Source: JANXQG01 sp963824275 (GTDB lineage: Bacteria; Planctomycetota; Planctomycetia; Pirellulales; Thermoguttaceae). Taken from it: a DNA stretch of 64,000 bases. Both the position numbers and the translations under genes were made by a program. The number at the start of each line of letters is the position of its first letter. Position 1 is the stretch's first letter. A model generated the notes under the pieces. That model worked only from the letters and a program-made list of their open reading frames with translations, did no database searches and had not been told where the DNA came from. Below are positions 27,133 to 37,046 of this stretch, piece after piece. The stretch covers positions 2,356,001 through 2,420,000 of the forward strand of contig CAWGOT010000003.1 of assembly GCA_963824275.1 (NCBI GenBank), given 5' to 3'.

Positions 27133-28278
27133 TCACTTCTTCATCAACTGATGAAGCGGTTGCTCCGCACAGCCGCAACCGCACGCATGCTCGGGCTCGG
27201 GAGCCGGATGAACGGCTTCCACGAGCTTCTTGGCACCGCGGGCCGGCAGTTTCGAGCCCAGCAGCACGGCCACCAGGACCACGGCCCAGAAGTTCGACCA
27301 GAGATTCGACCACAGCCCGGCCGGCTCCGTATGATGCTGGACGCAGGCCACCGGCATGTAGGACTGCGGCAGCCACTGCACAAGCAAGGGCAAGAGCGCA
27401 TCGAGCACCAGGCCGCAAAGGAGGGCACTGAGCCCTACGGTCACCAGATAGACGACCGTCGTGCGGCGGCCGAGGACTTTCCAGACCGTCGTCACCGCGG
27501 CGGGATTGGTCGCGGCGCCAACGATCAAGAAGGCCAGGGCAGCGCCGGGCGAAGCGCCGAGATGAATCAGCCCTGCCGCAATCGGCACGGAAGCCGTGGC
27601 GCAGACATAGAGCGGAATGCCGGCGGCCATCAAGACGAGAATTGAAAGCAGACCGCTGCCAAGATGCTCTTGCAGACTATCGGGAGGGAACGCGGCGGAG
27701 AGCGCCCCGGCAATCGCCACGCCAATCAGGAGCGGCCAAGCCAGATCGCGCGGCAGGGTCACGAATCCATACCGGGCCGCCCGCAGCCAGGCCGGCGCCG
27801 CGCGATCGCCCGAACAACAGGAATCGGTGCAGGGCGGCGGCACGTCGGGCTCGGCGGAGTTGGCTTGTCCGAACGCGAGCACGAGCGCACCGCCCAAGAC
27901 GCCGCTGATCAAGGCGGCAATCGGCCGGAAGACCGCAAAGACCGGCCCCAACAGCGCGTAGGTCACGGCGATGCTGTCGATCCCGGTCTGGGGCGTGGAA
28001 AGCAGGAACGAAGTCGCTGCCGCCCGGCTCGCTCCATGCCGCCGCATCGACGCCACCACGGGGATCACGCTGCACGAACAGAGCGGCAGCGGAATCCCCA
28101 GCAAGGTCGCCTTCACGACCGGCCCCAAGCCCTTGCCGCCGAGGTGCCGCTCGGTCCACTCGGGCGAGATCCAGATCGACATCAGGCCGGCCAGCGCAAA
28201 GCCGAACAGCAAGTAGGGGGCCATCTCCTGGATGACCAGCCAGCACTGCCAGACAAAGTTCAATAGTAGATCGGGCAT
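27133..28278 (-). CDS. SO_0444/DUF318-type permease, putative metal efflux
   Basis: 381 residues with about eight to ten membrane helices. The family signature IPLPLCSCSVIPVVASMRRH carries the paired cysteines thought to bind metal; a second cysteine cluster, CTDSCCSG, is in the central loop, and the C-terminus is rich in histidine and cysteine (HACGCGCAEQPLHQLMKK). Related proteins export copper/zinc or methylarsenite. It starts seven bases after the peroxiredoxin stop, so it is the last gene of the PerR-ferritin-peroxiredoxin set, which suggests metal or redox stress as the signal. The final codons lie in the 55-bp direct repeat. Confidence 0.8.
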   Translation of the reverse strand: MPDLLLNFVWQCWLVIQEMAPYLLFGFALAGLMSIWISPEWTERHLGGKGLGPVVKATLLGIPLPLCSCSVIPVVASMRRHGASRAAATSFLLSTPQTGIDSIAVTYALLGPVFAVFRPIAALISGVLGGALVLAFGQANSAEPDVPPPCTDSCCSGDRAAPAWLRAARYGFVTLPRDLAWPLLIGVAIAGALSAAFPPDSLQEHLGSGLLSILVLMAAGIPLYVCATASVPIAAGLIHLGASPGAALAFLIVGAATNPAAVTTVWKVLGRRTTVVYLVTVGLSALLCGLVLDALLPLLVQWLPQSYMPVACVQHHTEPAGLWSNLWSNFWAVVLVAVLLGSKLPARGAKKLVEAVHPAPEPEHACGCGCAEQPLHQLMKK

Positions 28279-28285
28279 ACGTTCA

Positions 28286-28876
28286 TTACGTCGCGTGCTT
28301 GGCCAGGTACTCGGCGACGCCCTTGGCGCTGGGCTTCATCGCCTCTTCGCCTTCCCGCCAGTTGGCAGGGCAGACCTCGCCGTGCGTCTCGTGGAACTGC
28401 AAGGCGTCGACCATCCGCAGGGCCTCGTCCACGCTGCGGCCCAGCGGCAGGTCGTTCACCAGGGCGTGGCGGACGACGCCCTTCTTGTCGATCAGGAACA
28501 GCCCTCGCAGGGCGATGCCCCCTTCGAGCAGCACGCCGAACTTCTCGGAAATCTCCTTCTTCAGGTCGGCGACCAGCGGATATTGGATGGGGCCGATGCC
28601 GCCCTGGTTCCGCGGCGTGTTCTTCCATGCCAGGTGCGTGAAATGCGAGTCGACCGATACGCCGATGACCTGCGTGTTCTTGGCCTTGAACTTCGCCACC
28701 GCCTTGTCGAAGGCAATGATCTCCGAAGGGCAGACGAAGGTGAAGTCGAGCGGATAGAAGAACAGCACGACATACTTGCCTTGGAACGACGAAAGCGTCA
28801 GGTCGGCAAACGAATCGTCGGGCATGACGGCAGTGGCCGTGAAATCCGGGGCGGGTTTGGTAACGAGGCTACTCAT
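28286..28876 (-). CDS. ahpC: 2-Cys peroxiredoxin (AhpC/Prx1 type)
   Basis: 196 residues, intact. The peroxidatic cysteine is in FYPLDFTFVCPSEI near residue 50 and the resolving cysteine in HGEVCPANWREGEEAMKP near residue 170. It reduces hydrogen and organic peroxides using thioredoxin or AhpF-type donors. AAGGAG precedes the ATG. The position behind a PerR-like repressor and ferritin fits a peroxide-response operon. No reductase partner is in the window. Confidence 0.93.
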   Translation of the reverse strand: MSSLVTKPAPDFTATAVMPDDSFADLTLSSFQGKYVVLFFYPLDFTFVCPSEIIAFDKAVAKFKAKNTQVIGVSVDSHFTHLAWKNTPRNQGGIGPIQYPLVADLKKEISEKFGVLLEGGIALRGLFLIDKKGVVRHALVNDLPLGRSVDEALRMVDALQFHETHGEVCPANWREGEEAMKPSAKGVAEYLAKHAT

Positions 28877-28929
28877 GGGAATCTCCTTATTAGTTTTCTG
28901 GAAAATTGGAATGGGTTGGTTCTTGGCAC

Positions 28930-28992
28930 GTAATTCTTAGTACTCAGTACCAAGTTCTAACTTCTAACTCCTAAATTCTGACTTCTCGCTCC
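28930..28992. repeat. TTCTAACTTCTAACTCC repeat
   Basis: A short run of CTAACTTC/CTAACTCC units lies between ferritin and ahpC. The same family, in both orientations, lies at 40452-40552. Confidence 0.7.
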
Positions 28993-28999
28993 TACGTTC

Positions 29000-29495
29000 T
29001 CACCCCGCGGCTCGTTTTCCGAGCTCGCCGTCGAGAATGAAGAGCCCGATATGGCCATCGCCCATCAGCTTCAGCTTCTCGACAATGCGATGTCGTCTGG
29101 GCCTCTTCTTCCACCTGCTCGTGGACGAACCACTGCAGGAACTCCAGCGTGGCGTAATCGCACTCGCTGGTGGCCAGCTTGACGATGGCGTGGATCTTCT
29201 CGGTGACCTTGATTTCGTGCGCCAGCGTGTGCTCGAAAACGTCCGGCACCGACTTCCATTCGCTCGGCGGGGCGTCGATCTGCTTCAGGATGACCCGTCC
29301 GCCGCGCTCGTTGACGTGGCCGAAGATCTTCATCGCATGGCTCCACTCCTCGCGGGCCTGGACTTCCATCCACTTGGCCATGCCATGGAAGTTCTTCGAT
29401 TCGAAGTAGGCGGCCATCGACAGATACAGGTAGGTCGAGGCGATCTCGCCATGGATCTGGTTGTTGAGGGCCTCTTGGACGTTCGCCTTAAGCAT
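29000..29495 (-). CDS. Bacterial non-haem ferritin (one frameshift)
   Basis: Stores iron as a ferric mineral. MLKANVQEALNNQIHGEIAS starts at the ATG at 29495, with AGGAG eight bases upstream. Ferroxidase ligands sit in NQIHGEIASTYLY, REEWSHAMKIF and FLQWFVHEQVEEEAQT. One extra C near 29085 breaks the frame; removing it gives IVEKLKLMGDGHIGLFILDG and an end at GKRAAG, a normal length of about 165. The start overlaps the end of the regulator gene by 8 bases, showing tight coupling. Confidence 0.88.
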
Positions 29496-30072
29496 GTTCC
29501 GATTCTCCTGAAGTTGTTGAGAGACTGCCTGGGTTGCCACTCACCGCGGGGGCCTGCCTGGGTGCGGACGACTGCCGGCAGCGGGGGCAGACTCCGATGA
29601 ATTCCAAGCGGTGGCCAATGACTTGATAACCGCGCAAATCATCATCTTCCGGAGGCGCAAATTCAAGGGGGGGTGTCGGAAGGTCGTCGACCCGCCCGCA
29701 GCGGACGCAGCGGAGATGGTCGTGCTGGGCCGTATTGGCATCGAAGCGGGCCTCGCCGCCGGAATGCTCTTTTTTCTCGATCAGGCCCATCCGCGCCAGC
29801 AGGTCCAGATTACGGTAGACCGTGCCCAGGCTGACCCTCGGCAGCCGCCGCCGGACAAGTTGGTAGAGTTCCACCGCCGTCGGGTGGGAAGTAACCGCCT
29901 GCAATTCCTCGAGAATCACCTGCCGCTGCCGGGTTTTGCGGCGCTGGCTGCCCGCTTGCCTGCCCGGCGCCTGGGGGAGAGACGAGCCCGCCGCGAGGGC
30001 TTGTCCCCCTCGTCCATCGGGAGCGGCACTTGAGTTGAGAGGGGGGTTGCTTTCCTTTGACTGGTATTTCAT
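29488..30072 (-). CDS. Fur-family regulator, PerR-like
   Basis: 194 residues. The winged helix includes SLGTVYRNLDLLARMGLIEK; the structural zinc site has CVRCG and CPRCR. Residues equivalent to the PerR sensing site are present: histidine in SHPTAVELY, aspartate in ARFDANT, the histidines of QHDHLRC and aspartate in GRVDDLP. This favours a peroxide sensor over an iron sensor, although Fur function cannot be ruled out. The N-terminal 45 residues are a basic, disordered extension. It overlaps the ferritin start. A Fur/PerR-type operator lies just upstream, so it is probably self-regulated. Confidence 0.78.
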   Translation of the reverse strand: MKYQSKESNPPLNSSAAPDGRGGQALAAGSSLPQAPGRQAGSQRRKTRQRQVILEELQAVTSHPTAVELYQLVRRRLPRVSLGTVYRNLDLLARMGLIEKKEHSGGEARFDANTAQHDHLRCVRCGRVDDLPTPPLEFAPPEDDDLRGYQVIGHRLEFIGVCPRCRQSSAPRQAPAVSGNPGSLSTTSGESEHA

Positions 30073-30080
30073 ATCGAGAA

Positions 30081-30107
30081 GTATTATCAATAATCTAGCG
30101 TTGTCAA
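30081..30107 (-). promoter_or_regulatory. Fur/PerR-type operator and promoter of the iron/peroxide operon
   Basis: On the minus strand TTGACA (30107-30102) is followed after 16 bases by AATACT, and the palindrome AGATTATTGATAATAC (30096-30081) overlaps the -10. The ATTAT-TG-ATAAT symmetry is that of Fur/PerR boxes. Confidence 0.6.
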
Positions 30108-30279
30108 GAGGGCCTTCCGCACAATTGACCGGGCCGGCGACTGGAACTCCGCAAGAAAAGTGGGGGAGCAGAAAAATGCTATGCCGCTATTCTTCGCGAT
30201 TTGACGTGGATGCTGTCTAATTGAGCGATGGTTCGATGGGTCCATGGACGCGTTTTCCCGATACCGCATAGCCCCACTG

Positions 30280-31663
30280 ATGGATACCGCCAGCAACACT
30301 CCCAAGCGATGGTTCCAGTTCAGTCTCCGCGGTCTGCTGTTGATGACCGCGACGATCGCGCTCGGCTTGTCGATTGGATGTCTCGAAAAGGCGCGGTTGG
30401 AAGACGGACTGTTTGCTTTCGCCACGACGTGGATCGTGATTGGTCTGGTCAACCAGATGCGAGATCTTTGGAGTGCCTTTCGCCGCACGAGCGGCCTTTC
30501 GCCGGACCAGCAATCCGGCTGGTGGTTTGCCATTCTCTCGCGGTGCGCTGGTCGTGCTTCTGGTCGGCCACTTTCTCTTGATTGAACTGTTGGCAACGCA
30601 CCGTATTGCTCTTGCCAGCATTGAGGACGGACTCGCATTATGGCCGGTAGGACACAAATCTCTGCGGAACGCAATCTTCGCGATGTGTCTGTTGTTCGTC
30701 TTTGGCGCCTGAAGGCATCACGACTCGGTGGCCGCGATGGCGGAAGACGGGGGTCAATATCTTGGCGGCCTTGGCCGTTGTCGTTCTTGCCGCGATTCTC
30801 TTGCTGGAGTGTTTTCTCATATATTGGCTCGTACACGTAGCCTGTTGTGGCATGGCGCTAGGGCGGCGCAGCGACTCGACCCGGATGCCGTTTGGATCTA
30901 TTCGGACGTCCGCGCTTGGTCATTCCTGGGCCATGCCTTGCTCGCTACCAGTTTTGTCTTGCTGGATCTATTCTGGCTGCGTCAACTTGCGCGGTGTTGG
31001 AAGGGAGGGATCAGGTTGCGGGTGGTTGCCACAGGCGCCCTTGGCATCAGCCTGGCGCTAACCGCCATCTTCCCGGTGTGGCTGGCGACGAGCGGGTTCA
31101 AGGCCGTTTCGCCGTGTTTCGTCGAGGTCTTCGACATCGCTCCTCTCAACCGCTGGATCTTCGGAATGGTGCTGGTTGTCTTGTTCGTGACGGGGGCTGC
31201 CCGACGAATGATTCACGCCGCGACAATGCCAGCATGCGATACGCGATGGACCTGGCGGCGGCGGCCCTGGGCATACTATCATGAGCATCGCTTGGTGGCG
31301 CTGTTTGTCGCGGCGACGATCCTCTGCCTGGCAGTCCGCTTGCCGATGGACCAACTCAGAGTCATGCGTTCGATGTCATCCTGGCCTTTTCCCACAATGC
31401 AGTTCCTACGAGGAGTGCTCGAATTCTATTTGGAAGATTCGCGCTGCCAATTGTGGTCGGTGGTGTTCTGTGTGGCGCTCTATCGCACGATCTTTGGTTT
31501 CGCAAAGACCTCGAATGGTCCTTCTGCGGCACCGCTTGAGTTGCCGTTAGGGCTCTTTGCAGTCGTCTGGGCGGCACTACTGGCCATAGTTCTGATGGCG
31601 GTGCCGATCGTTACCGCGCTCGGAGTTGGTATTTGCCTGAATTATTGGCGATTGCCCTTTTGA
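30280..31663 (+). CDS. Multi-pass membrane protein of unknown function (three frameshifts)
   Basis: About 460 residues after correction. The N-terminus MDTASNTPKRWFQFSLRGLL carries the FSLR-LL motif common at the start of planctomycete membrane proteins. Hydrophobic segments follow throughout: LLMTATIALGLSIGC, ALVVLLVGHFLLIELL, NILAALAVVVLAAILL, FLGHALLATSFVLLDLF and others, about ten in all. Frames are joined by removing a base near 30541 and near 30705 and adding a G near 30865. The codon use is less G+C-biased than in the neighbours. No catalytic motif is seen. It may start at 30244 instead. It precedes the ECF sigma gene but has its own spacer. Confidence 0.65.
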
Positions 31664-31682
31664 ACTTCTGAGCGCGAGACCA

Positions 31683-31711
31683 TTGCGACTTAGTCGCCGT
31701 GGTCTTAGAAT
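31683..31711 (+). promoter_or_regulatory. Promoter TTGCGA-17-TAGAAT of the sigma gene
   Basis: The -10 ends six bases before the ATG at 31718, so transcription would begin at the start codon. Same layout as at 11315-11349. Confidence 0.6.
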
Positions 31712-31717
31712 AGGGCT

Positions 31718-32460
31718 ATGGCTAAGGAAAGCAGACCAGATCGATTGTCGGCCGGCGGAGGCCGGTTTGCCACGACGCACTGGAGCATGGTCGTAAGTGC
31801 TGGGGGCGGGCACTCGCCGGAGGCCGGCCGGGCCCTGGCCCTGCTGTGCGAGAACTACTGGTTCCCGCTGTATGCCTTCGTCCGCCGCGGCCGGCCGCTC
31901 GGCCGAGGATGCCCAGGACCTGACCCAGGAGTTCTTCGCCCGCCTGCTGGCCCAAGCGCTTCTAGCCAAAGTCGACCGTCAGAAGGGCAAGTTCCGCTCC
32001 TTCCTGCTTGCGGCACTCAAACATTTCCTGTCCGATGAACTCGACCGGGCACGCGCCGAAAAGCGCGGCGGCGGCCGGACCGTGATTTCGCTCGATAGCC
32101 TCGATGCCGAGACCCGCTATGGCCTGGAGCCGGCCAGCGATCTGACGCCCGAGAAGATGTTCGAGAAACAATGGGCCCTCTCGCTCCTGGAGCACGTCTT
32201 GTCGCGGCTCGAGGCGGACATGGCCGCCGAAGGCAAATCGGCGCCTGTTCGAGGCCCTCAAGGAAGCGCTGACCGGCGGCCGGCAGATGACCTACGCGGC
32301 CATCGGCGCCGAGTTGGGCATGAGCGAAGGGGCCGTCAAGGTGGCCGCCCACCGCATGCGGCGCCGCTACCGGGCCCTGTTGCGGGAGGAAATCGCCCAG
32401 ACGGTCGCCGGTCCGGAAGAAATCGGGGACGAAATCCGCTACCTCTTGTCGTGCTTATAG
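31718..32460 (+). CDS. ECF RNA polymerase sigma factor, planctomycete type (two frameshifts)
   Basis: About 247 residues. Near the start, GGRFATTHWSMVVSAGGG is typical of planctomycete ECF factors. Region 2 reads AEDAQDLTQEFFARLL and region 4 reads MTYAAIGAELGMSEGAVKV followed by AAHRMRRRYRALLREEIAQT. Two extra G bases, near 31890 and 32236, split the gene; removal gives FVRRAGRSAEDAQ and GKSRLFEALKEALTGGRQ. No anti-sigma factor follows. Instead the next gene is a Ser/Thr kinase, the usual partner of this group, which may phosphorylate the sigma factor or sense the signal. The message is probably leaderless. Confidence 0.88.
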
Positions 32461-32464
32461 TTCT

Positions 32465-32512
32465 CGTTCCCATGCTCCGCGTGGGAACGCACTGGATGGC
32501 CGCTCTGCGGCC
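32465..32512 (+). repeat. CGTTCCCATGCTCCGCGTGGGAACG palindrome pair
   Basis: A 25-base palindrome (32465-32489) and a second one, GGCCGCTCTGCGGCC (32498-32512), follow the sigma stop. This is a widespread REP-like element and may end or stabilise the transcript. Confidence 0.75.
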
Positions 32513-32613
32513 CCGTAACTCTCGCTGCAACCGTTTTCGGGCCTTCCTTGTAACCTTTTCTCCGCTTTGCCTATAGTAACAGTGGAGAGACTCGGCAAGA
32601 AGGCCCCCAACCC

Positions 32614-35442
32614 ATGAACGCAGAACACCGCTGCCCTGTCTGCAATGCCGAACTGGCGGCGAACGCGCCGCGAGGGCTCTGCCCGGCCTGTCTCCTGAAA
32701 GGCGGACTGGGAACCGAGACCCAGACGGCCGGCGGCAAGGCAAACCACCCCAGGAAACCGATTTCGTGCCGCCCACGCCGGCCGAGCTTGCGCCCCATTT
32801 CCCCGACCTGGAGATCCTGGAACTGGTGGGCCGCGGCGGGATGGGCGTGGTCTACAAGGCCCGGCAAAAGCGGCTCGACCGGCTGGTGGCGCTGAAAATC
32901 CTCTCGCCGAAGATCGGCCAAGACCCGGCCTTCGCCGAGCGGTTCGCCCGCGAGGCCCGGGCGATGGCCATGCTCAGCCATCCGCACATCGTCGCGGTTT
33001 ACGATTTCGGCCAGACGGGAGGCGAGGGCGGTCCGCAGCCCCCTCGCCCACCGGGAGAGGGCCAGGGCTCAGTCTCCCTCTCCTTCCGGGAGAGGGGCAG
33101 GGGGTGAGGGTGCAAATCTCCCCTCTCCTTCCGGGAGAGGGGCAGGGGGTGAGGGCGTTTGTACTACTTCCTCATGGAGTTCGTCGACGGCGTGAACCTG
33201 CGCAGCTGCTGGACACCGGCAAGCTCGCGCCGCGAAGAGGCCCTGGCCATCGTGCCGCAGATCTGCGAGGCCCTGCAATACGCCCACGACCACGGCGTGG
33301 TCCACCGCGACATCAAGCCGGAAAACATCTTGCTGGACAAGGAGGGCCAGGTCAAGATCGCCGACTTCGGCATGGCGAAGCTGGTCGGCCGCGAGGCGCC
33401 GAACCTGACGTTGACCGGCGCGGGCCAGGTCATGGGCACGCCGCAATACATGGCCCCCGAGCAGATCGAGCACCCGCTGGAGGTCGATCACCGGGCCGAC
33501 ATCTATTCGCTGGGCGTGGTCTTCTACCAGATGCTCACCGGCGAGTTGCCGATCGGCCGCTTCGCCCCGCCCTCGAAAAAAGTGCAGATCGACGTGCGGC
33601 TGGACGAGGTCGTGCTGCGGGCACTGGAGAAGGAGCCGGACCTGCGCTACCAGCAGGCCAGCGAGGTCAAGACCCAGGTGGAGACGATCGTTACCACGCC
33701 CGGCGCTCCGCATGACGGTCCGAATTCAAAGGAGCACGTCTGGCAATCCCCAACCATGGGCTGGGGACATTTCATCGGCTATCTCTACGGCGTCACCTTC
33801 ACCTCACCTCTGGCGTACAAAACGGCAAACCTCTCCGCGCTCGGATTCCTCGCCTGTCTCGCCTTCTTGTCCTATCTGCCCTTTCCCGAAGCCCATCGCT
33901 TCATGGGCTTTTCCGGCTTTTCCGGCTTCTTCGGGCTGATCGGCGTCGCATTCGTGATGGAAATCATTGCCCGACGCAAGGCGAGGGCAGCGGGCGGTGA
34001 ATCCGCCCAATGGCCTGTGGGCGTTGCTGCACTGCGGGACACAAGTGCCTTCGCCGATATTCAATGCGCTGATGATCGCGGGCATCGCAGTCAGCCTGCT
34101 GGCGACCGTTTACTTTTTGGCGGGACTGCAACCACTGCTGCCCGCCGAATCGCGACCGGTATTTATACCGCCTAAACGCGAATTTCCGCCGCCCGCGAAG
34201 GAACCGGACCCAGCACTTGTTCGTCCCCGAGCTGATAGTCCCACCCATCGCGATTTGAACGCATCGGCCGCGATGGCCGACCCGCCCAAGCTGCGTTTCC
34301 TGGCCTGGCAGGACGAGAGCCAAGACTCGTCAAACATCCGTGCGTGGCACGCCGATGGCACGCCGGTGACGGATAGGGAGGAATTGCAGGTGCTTTCCAG
34401 CGTTCCGCCGACTGGTTTCCGCGTCGGACACGACGAATCGCAAGCGTGGCGATTCTTGCACCTCTGGTTTTCACATCCAGGCATCGATCGGCAAAGCTGC
34501 CAAGGTGTGACGCTGCTGAACGCAGAGGAAAAATCGATTCCGCTGACGCGAAATGGCTCCTTTGCGAGCAGCGCCGAGCCACCCAGCGCGAACAAAGAGA
34601 ATCTCGGCTGGATCAAGTACACGCTAAGCCCTGGAACGGTCGGCCACACTCCGAAAACGGTCAATATCCGCCTTGAATACAGTGTCGGCCCGTGGAAATA
34701 CGACTCGAAGATCGCGCCCGATTATAGCGGCGTGATGACATTGAGTGAGGGCAGCGTGTTGAGCGGCATCGGGCAGACCGCCGCAGGTAAAGCATTCATT
34801 GGCATTGCCGAAGATTGGAGCCGTACCGCCACAACGCAGTACGGTGTCGTTGCGACTACCGTGGATGGCAGGACGCTGGACAGCCTGGGAACCACGCGGG
34901 GAGGTCTGGCGGGCGGCCCCGTAGGGATGGAGCAGTTCGAGTTCGATGTGCCGCTGGATCAGATCAAAGAGTTTCACTTCCGCACACGGCCGATCAAATG
35001 CGTTGAATTCAAGGATGTCTCACTTCAGCCAGGGCAGAAGACCAAAGTGCAGGTCGTTGTGCCGGACGCGGCGGCGGTCGAGCAGGCTACGGCCGATCCC
35101 CTGCAATCGCCGCGTGCCGCCGAGATGCGAACCGTCGTCTTGGCCGCGCTGGAATACGCTACCGAGCATCCCGATTGGCCCACGACGCTTGATGAACTGA
35201 AGCCCAAGTATCTCGCCGAGCGCGAGATCGATCTTGGCCAATTCGTTTACCACCCCATGAGCGATGAATCGCTGAAAATGAACCCGCAAGCAGTCGTCGT
35301 GTTGTCGGAAAAGGAGCCGGCCCTTGCCGGCGGCCAATTCGTCGGCTTTGCCGATGGGTACGTCGAGTTCATCAGTGATTCCGAGCGGCTGAAACGACTC
35401 CTTCCCGCAGAGCCAAAGCCTTCGCAAGCCAAGCAACCGTGA
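32614..35442 (+). CDS. Membrane Ser/Thr protein kinase with N-terminal zinc ribbon (frameshifts; repeat insertion)
   Basis: Residues 1-30 form a zinc ribbon (CPVCNAEL ... GLCPACLLKGG). The kinase domain has GRGGMGVVYKARQ, VALKIL, HRDIKPENILLD, DFGMAKL and MAPEQIEHP. After it come hydrophobic segments (about 33775-33975 and 34060-34140) and an extracellular part of about 400 residues ending LPAEPKPSQAKQP. Indels near 32745, 33204, 33236 and 33998 must be corrected. More serious, two REP-like units (33035-33158) sit between YDFGQTGG and LYYFLMEFVDGVNL, in the kinase N-lobe, each giving an in-frame TGA as the sequence stands. With another homopolymer error in their G runs they could be open. Partner of the ECF sigma gene. 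Confidence 0.75.
33035..33158 (+). repeat. REP-like CTCTCC-TTCCGGGAGAGGGGCAGG units inside the kinase gene
   Basis: Two full units and a partial one, CCTTCCGGGAGAGGGGCAGG followed by GGGTGAGGG. The same unit makes up the array at 63655-63910. Each is palindromic around TCCGGGA. Confidence 0.85.
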
Positions 35443-35687
35443 ACGAGTCTTATTGGCAAGGGAACGAACCCTTCCTGGACTGCTCGACCCCTGCCGCTTT
35501 GTGCGGCCGGTGAAGGAGTCTTGGTGGCAATAACCCCGCCGCGCCAAAAGACTCGTTCACCTGCCAGACGAGCTGGCAGGGGTCCCGAAAAGATACTGAA
35601 AACCCCCTGTTCGCTTACAAAACGCGTTCACCATCCGGGCAAGCCGGATGGGGTCTCACCTTAACCACCCACAGAGGATCCCCAGCC
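35443..35687. other. Spacer after the kinase gene
   Basis: 245 bases with palindromic pieces: CTGCCAGacgaGCTGGCAG near 35561 and CATCCGGGCAAGCCGGATG near 35632. These could form hairpins and end the kinase transcript. No gene is seen. Confidence 0.5.
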
Positions 35688-36887
35688 ATGTCGCCATTCC
35701 CCCTGCAAGCCATTCTCTTCTGGATCGCGGTTACCCTCGCTCCGCAGGATACGTCGCAGTTCCTCGTCAAAGGGCCCAACGCAACGTGGGCCTGGACGAG
35801 ACAATCGTTGGGTTGGAGTTTCTCGACCGACCGATCCGTGTGGGTCGTGCAAGGAAGCACCGTAATGTCCGCGAATGCCAAGGAGGGAGGCCACGCGGAG
35901 GACGTGGGGCGGTTCGTCGAGGGCATCAAGGACCATGACTGGAAGACGTTGGCCGCGCTGAAGTTGCAGTCCGGTGCATCGCTGGCCAAGGAGGGAGAGA
36001 CCTATGTCTACACGCTTGACGAAGGAGCTGCCACGGCCAAGCGATATGTCATCCGCTTTCGACGGCCGCCAGCCGGGCCGGTCATGATCTTCGAGCCAGA
36101 TCCGCCAAGCGAAATGTCAGCGCCCGCTTCGGACGCTTTCCTCAAGGCGGTAGACAGGCGGCTCAACTCGGGCCCGGAGGAGCTTGCCCGCGTTCGCAAA
36201 CTGGACGATGGCCGGTTTGAAGTCGCCCTGCTGCGCCGCAATGACGCCGATAGGCAGCGGGTCGAGCGCCTGCTGGCCCACCCGGGCACGCTGGAGTTCC
36301 GCATCCTGGCCAGTAATCACCAAGACAAGACCCTTATCGAGCAAGCCCGCAAAGACCCGTCCAAGGCCGAGGTGCTCGACCCGGCCGGGAAGAAATTGGC
36401 CTGGTGGGTGCCGGTGAAGGCCGGCGCGGAAGAGGCTCTCGAAAGCGATGCGGACATTGTCCGGCGGACCACGAAGCAGGGCCAGCGCGACGTCACCGAA
36501 GTCCTCGTGGTTACCGACTCCTGCAACGTCACCGGCGCCTACATCACCGAGGCCAAGGCCGTGACCGACCGTGATCACACCGACCTCAATTTCACGCTCA
36601 ACGCGGCCGGCGGGAAACTCTTCAGAAAACTGACGGGCGATCACGTGCCCGATTCATCGTCCGACTTCCGATACAGGCTGGGCATCATCCTTGACGGCGA
36701 GCTTTTTTCCGCACCGATGCTCCAGGCCCCGATCTCCGGCCAAGGAAGGATCACGGGCAACTTCACCAAGGAGCAGGCGTCGGACCTCGCCGATGTCTCG
36801 AATTCCGGCAGCCTGCCCGGCCGACTCCGATTGGTCCCGGCGGCCCCCAAAGGCCCGACCAAGACGCCAGCCGAGCCGAAGCCGTAG
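35688..36887 (+). CDS. Exported protein with an orphan SecD-type periplasmic (P1) domain
   Basis: 399 residues with a hydrophobic N-terminus (MSPFPLQAILFWIAVTLAPQ), probably a signal peptide. From about residue 145 it follows the periplasmic half of SecD: VDRRLNSG, VERLLAHPGTLEFRILA, then the P1 head region LGIILDGELFSAPMLQAPIS and GRITGNFTKEQASDLADV, ending NSGSLPGRLRLVP. In SecD this is followed at once by membrane helices; here the protein stops instead, so it cannot be a translocase subunit alone. It may be a soluble relative that binds exported chains. The first 140 residues have no match I recognise. Confidence 0.75.
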   Translation: MSPFPLQAILFWIAVTLAPQDTSQFLVKGPNATWAWTRQSLGWSFSTDRSVWVVQGSTVMSANAKEGGHAEDVGRFVEGIKDHDWKTLAALKLQSGASLAKEGETYVYTLDEGAATAKRYVIRFRRPPAGPVMIFEPDPPSEMSAPASDAFLKAVDRRLNSGPEELARVRKLDDGRFEVALLRRNDADRQRVERLLAHPGTLEFRILASNHQDKTLIEQARKDPSKAEVLDPAGKKLAWWVPVKAGAEEALESDADIVRRTTKQGQRDVTEVLVVTDSCNVTGAYITEAKAVTDRDHTDLNFTLNAAGGKLFRKLTGDHVPDSSSDFRYRLGIILDGELFSAPMLQAPISGQGRITGNFTKEQASDLADVSNSGSLPGRLRLVPAAPKGPTKTPAEPKP

Positions 36888-37046
36888 GGCTCGCAGGAAT
36901 TTTTGCAACTCCCGGCTATCGCCCTGCGGACCGGCATGCTAAAATAGCGGGCGATGTGACTCGAAGCCCATTCCAGGCTCTCCCGCCCATCGGACATGGA
37001 CCGCCAGGCCCGACGCGGCAGAGCCGATTCTTCGGGAGCCTTCCGC

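Noticed and set aside
33105..33158. TGA recoding within the kinase gene
   Set aside because: The stops lie inside REP units with G runs prone to indels; no other gene in the window needs TGA read as sense.
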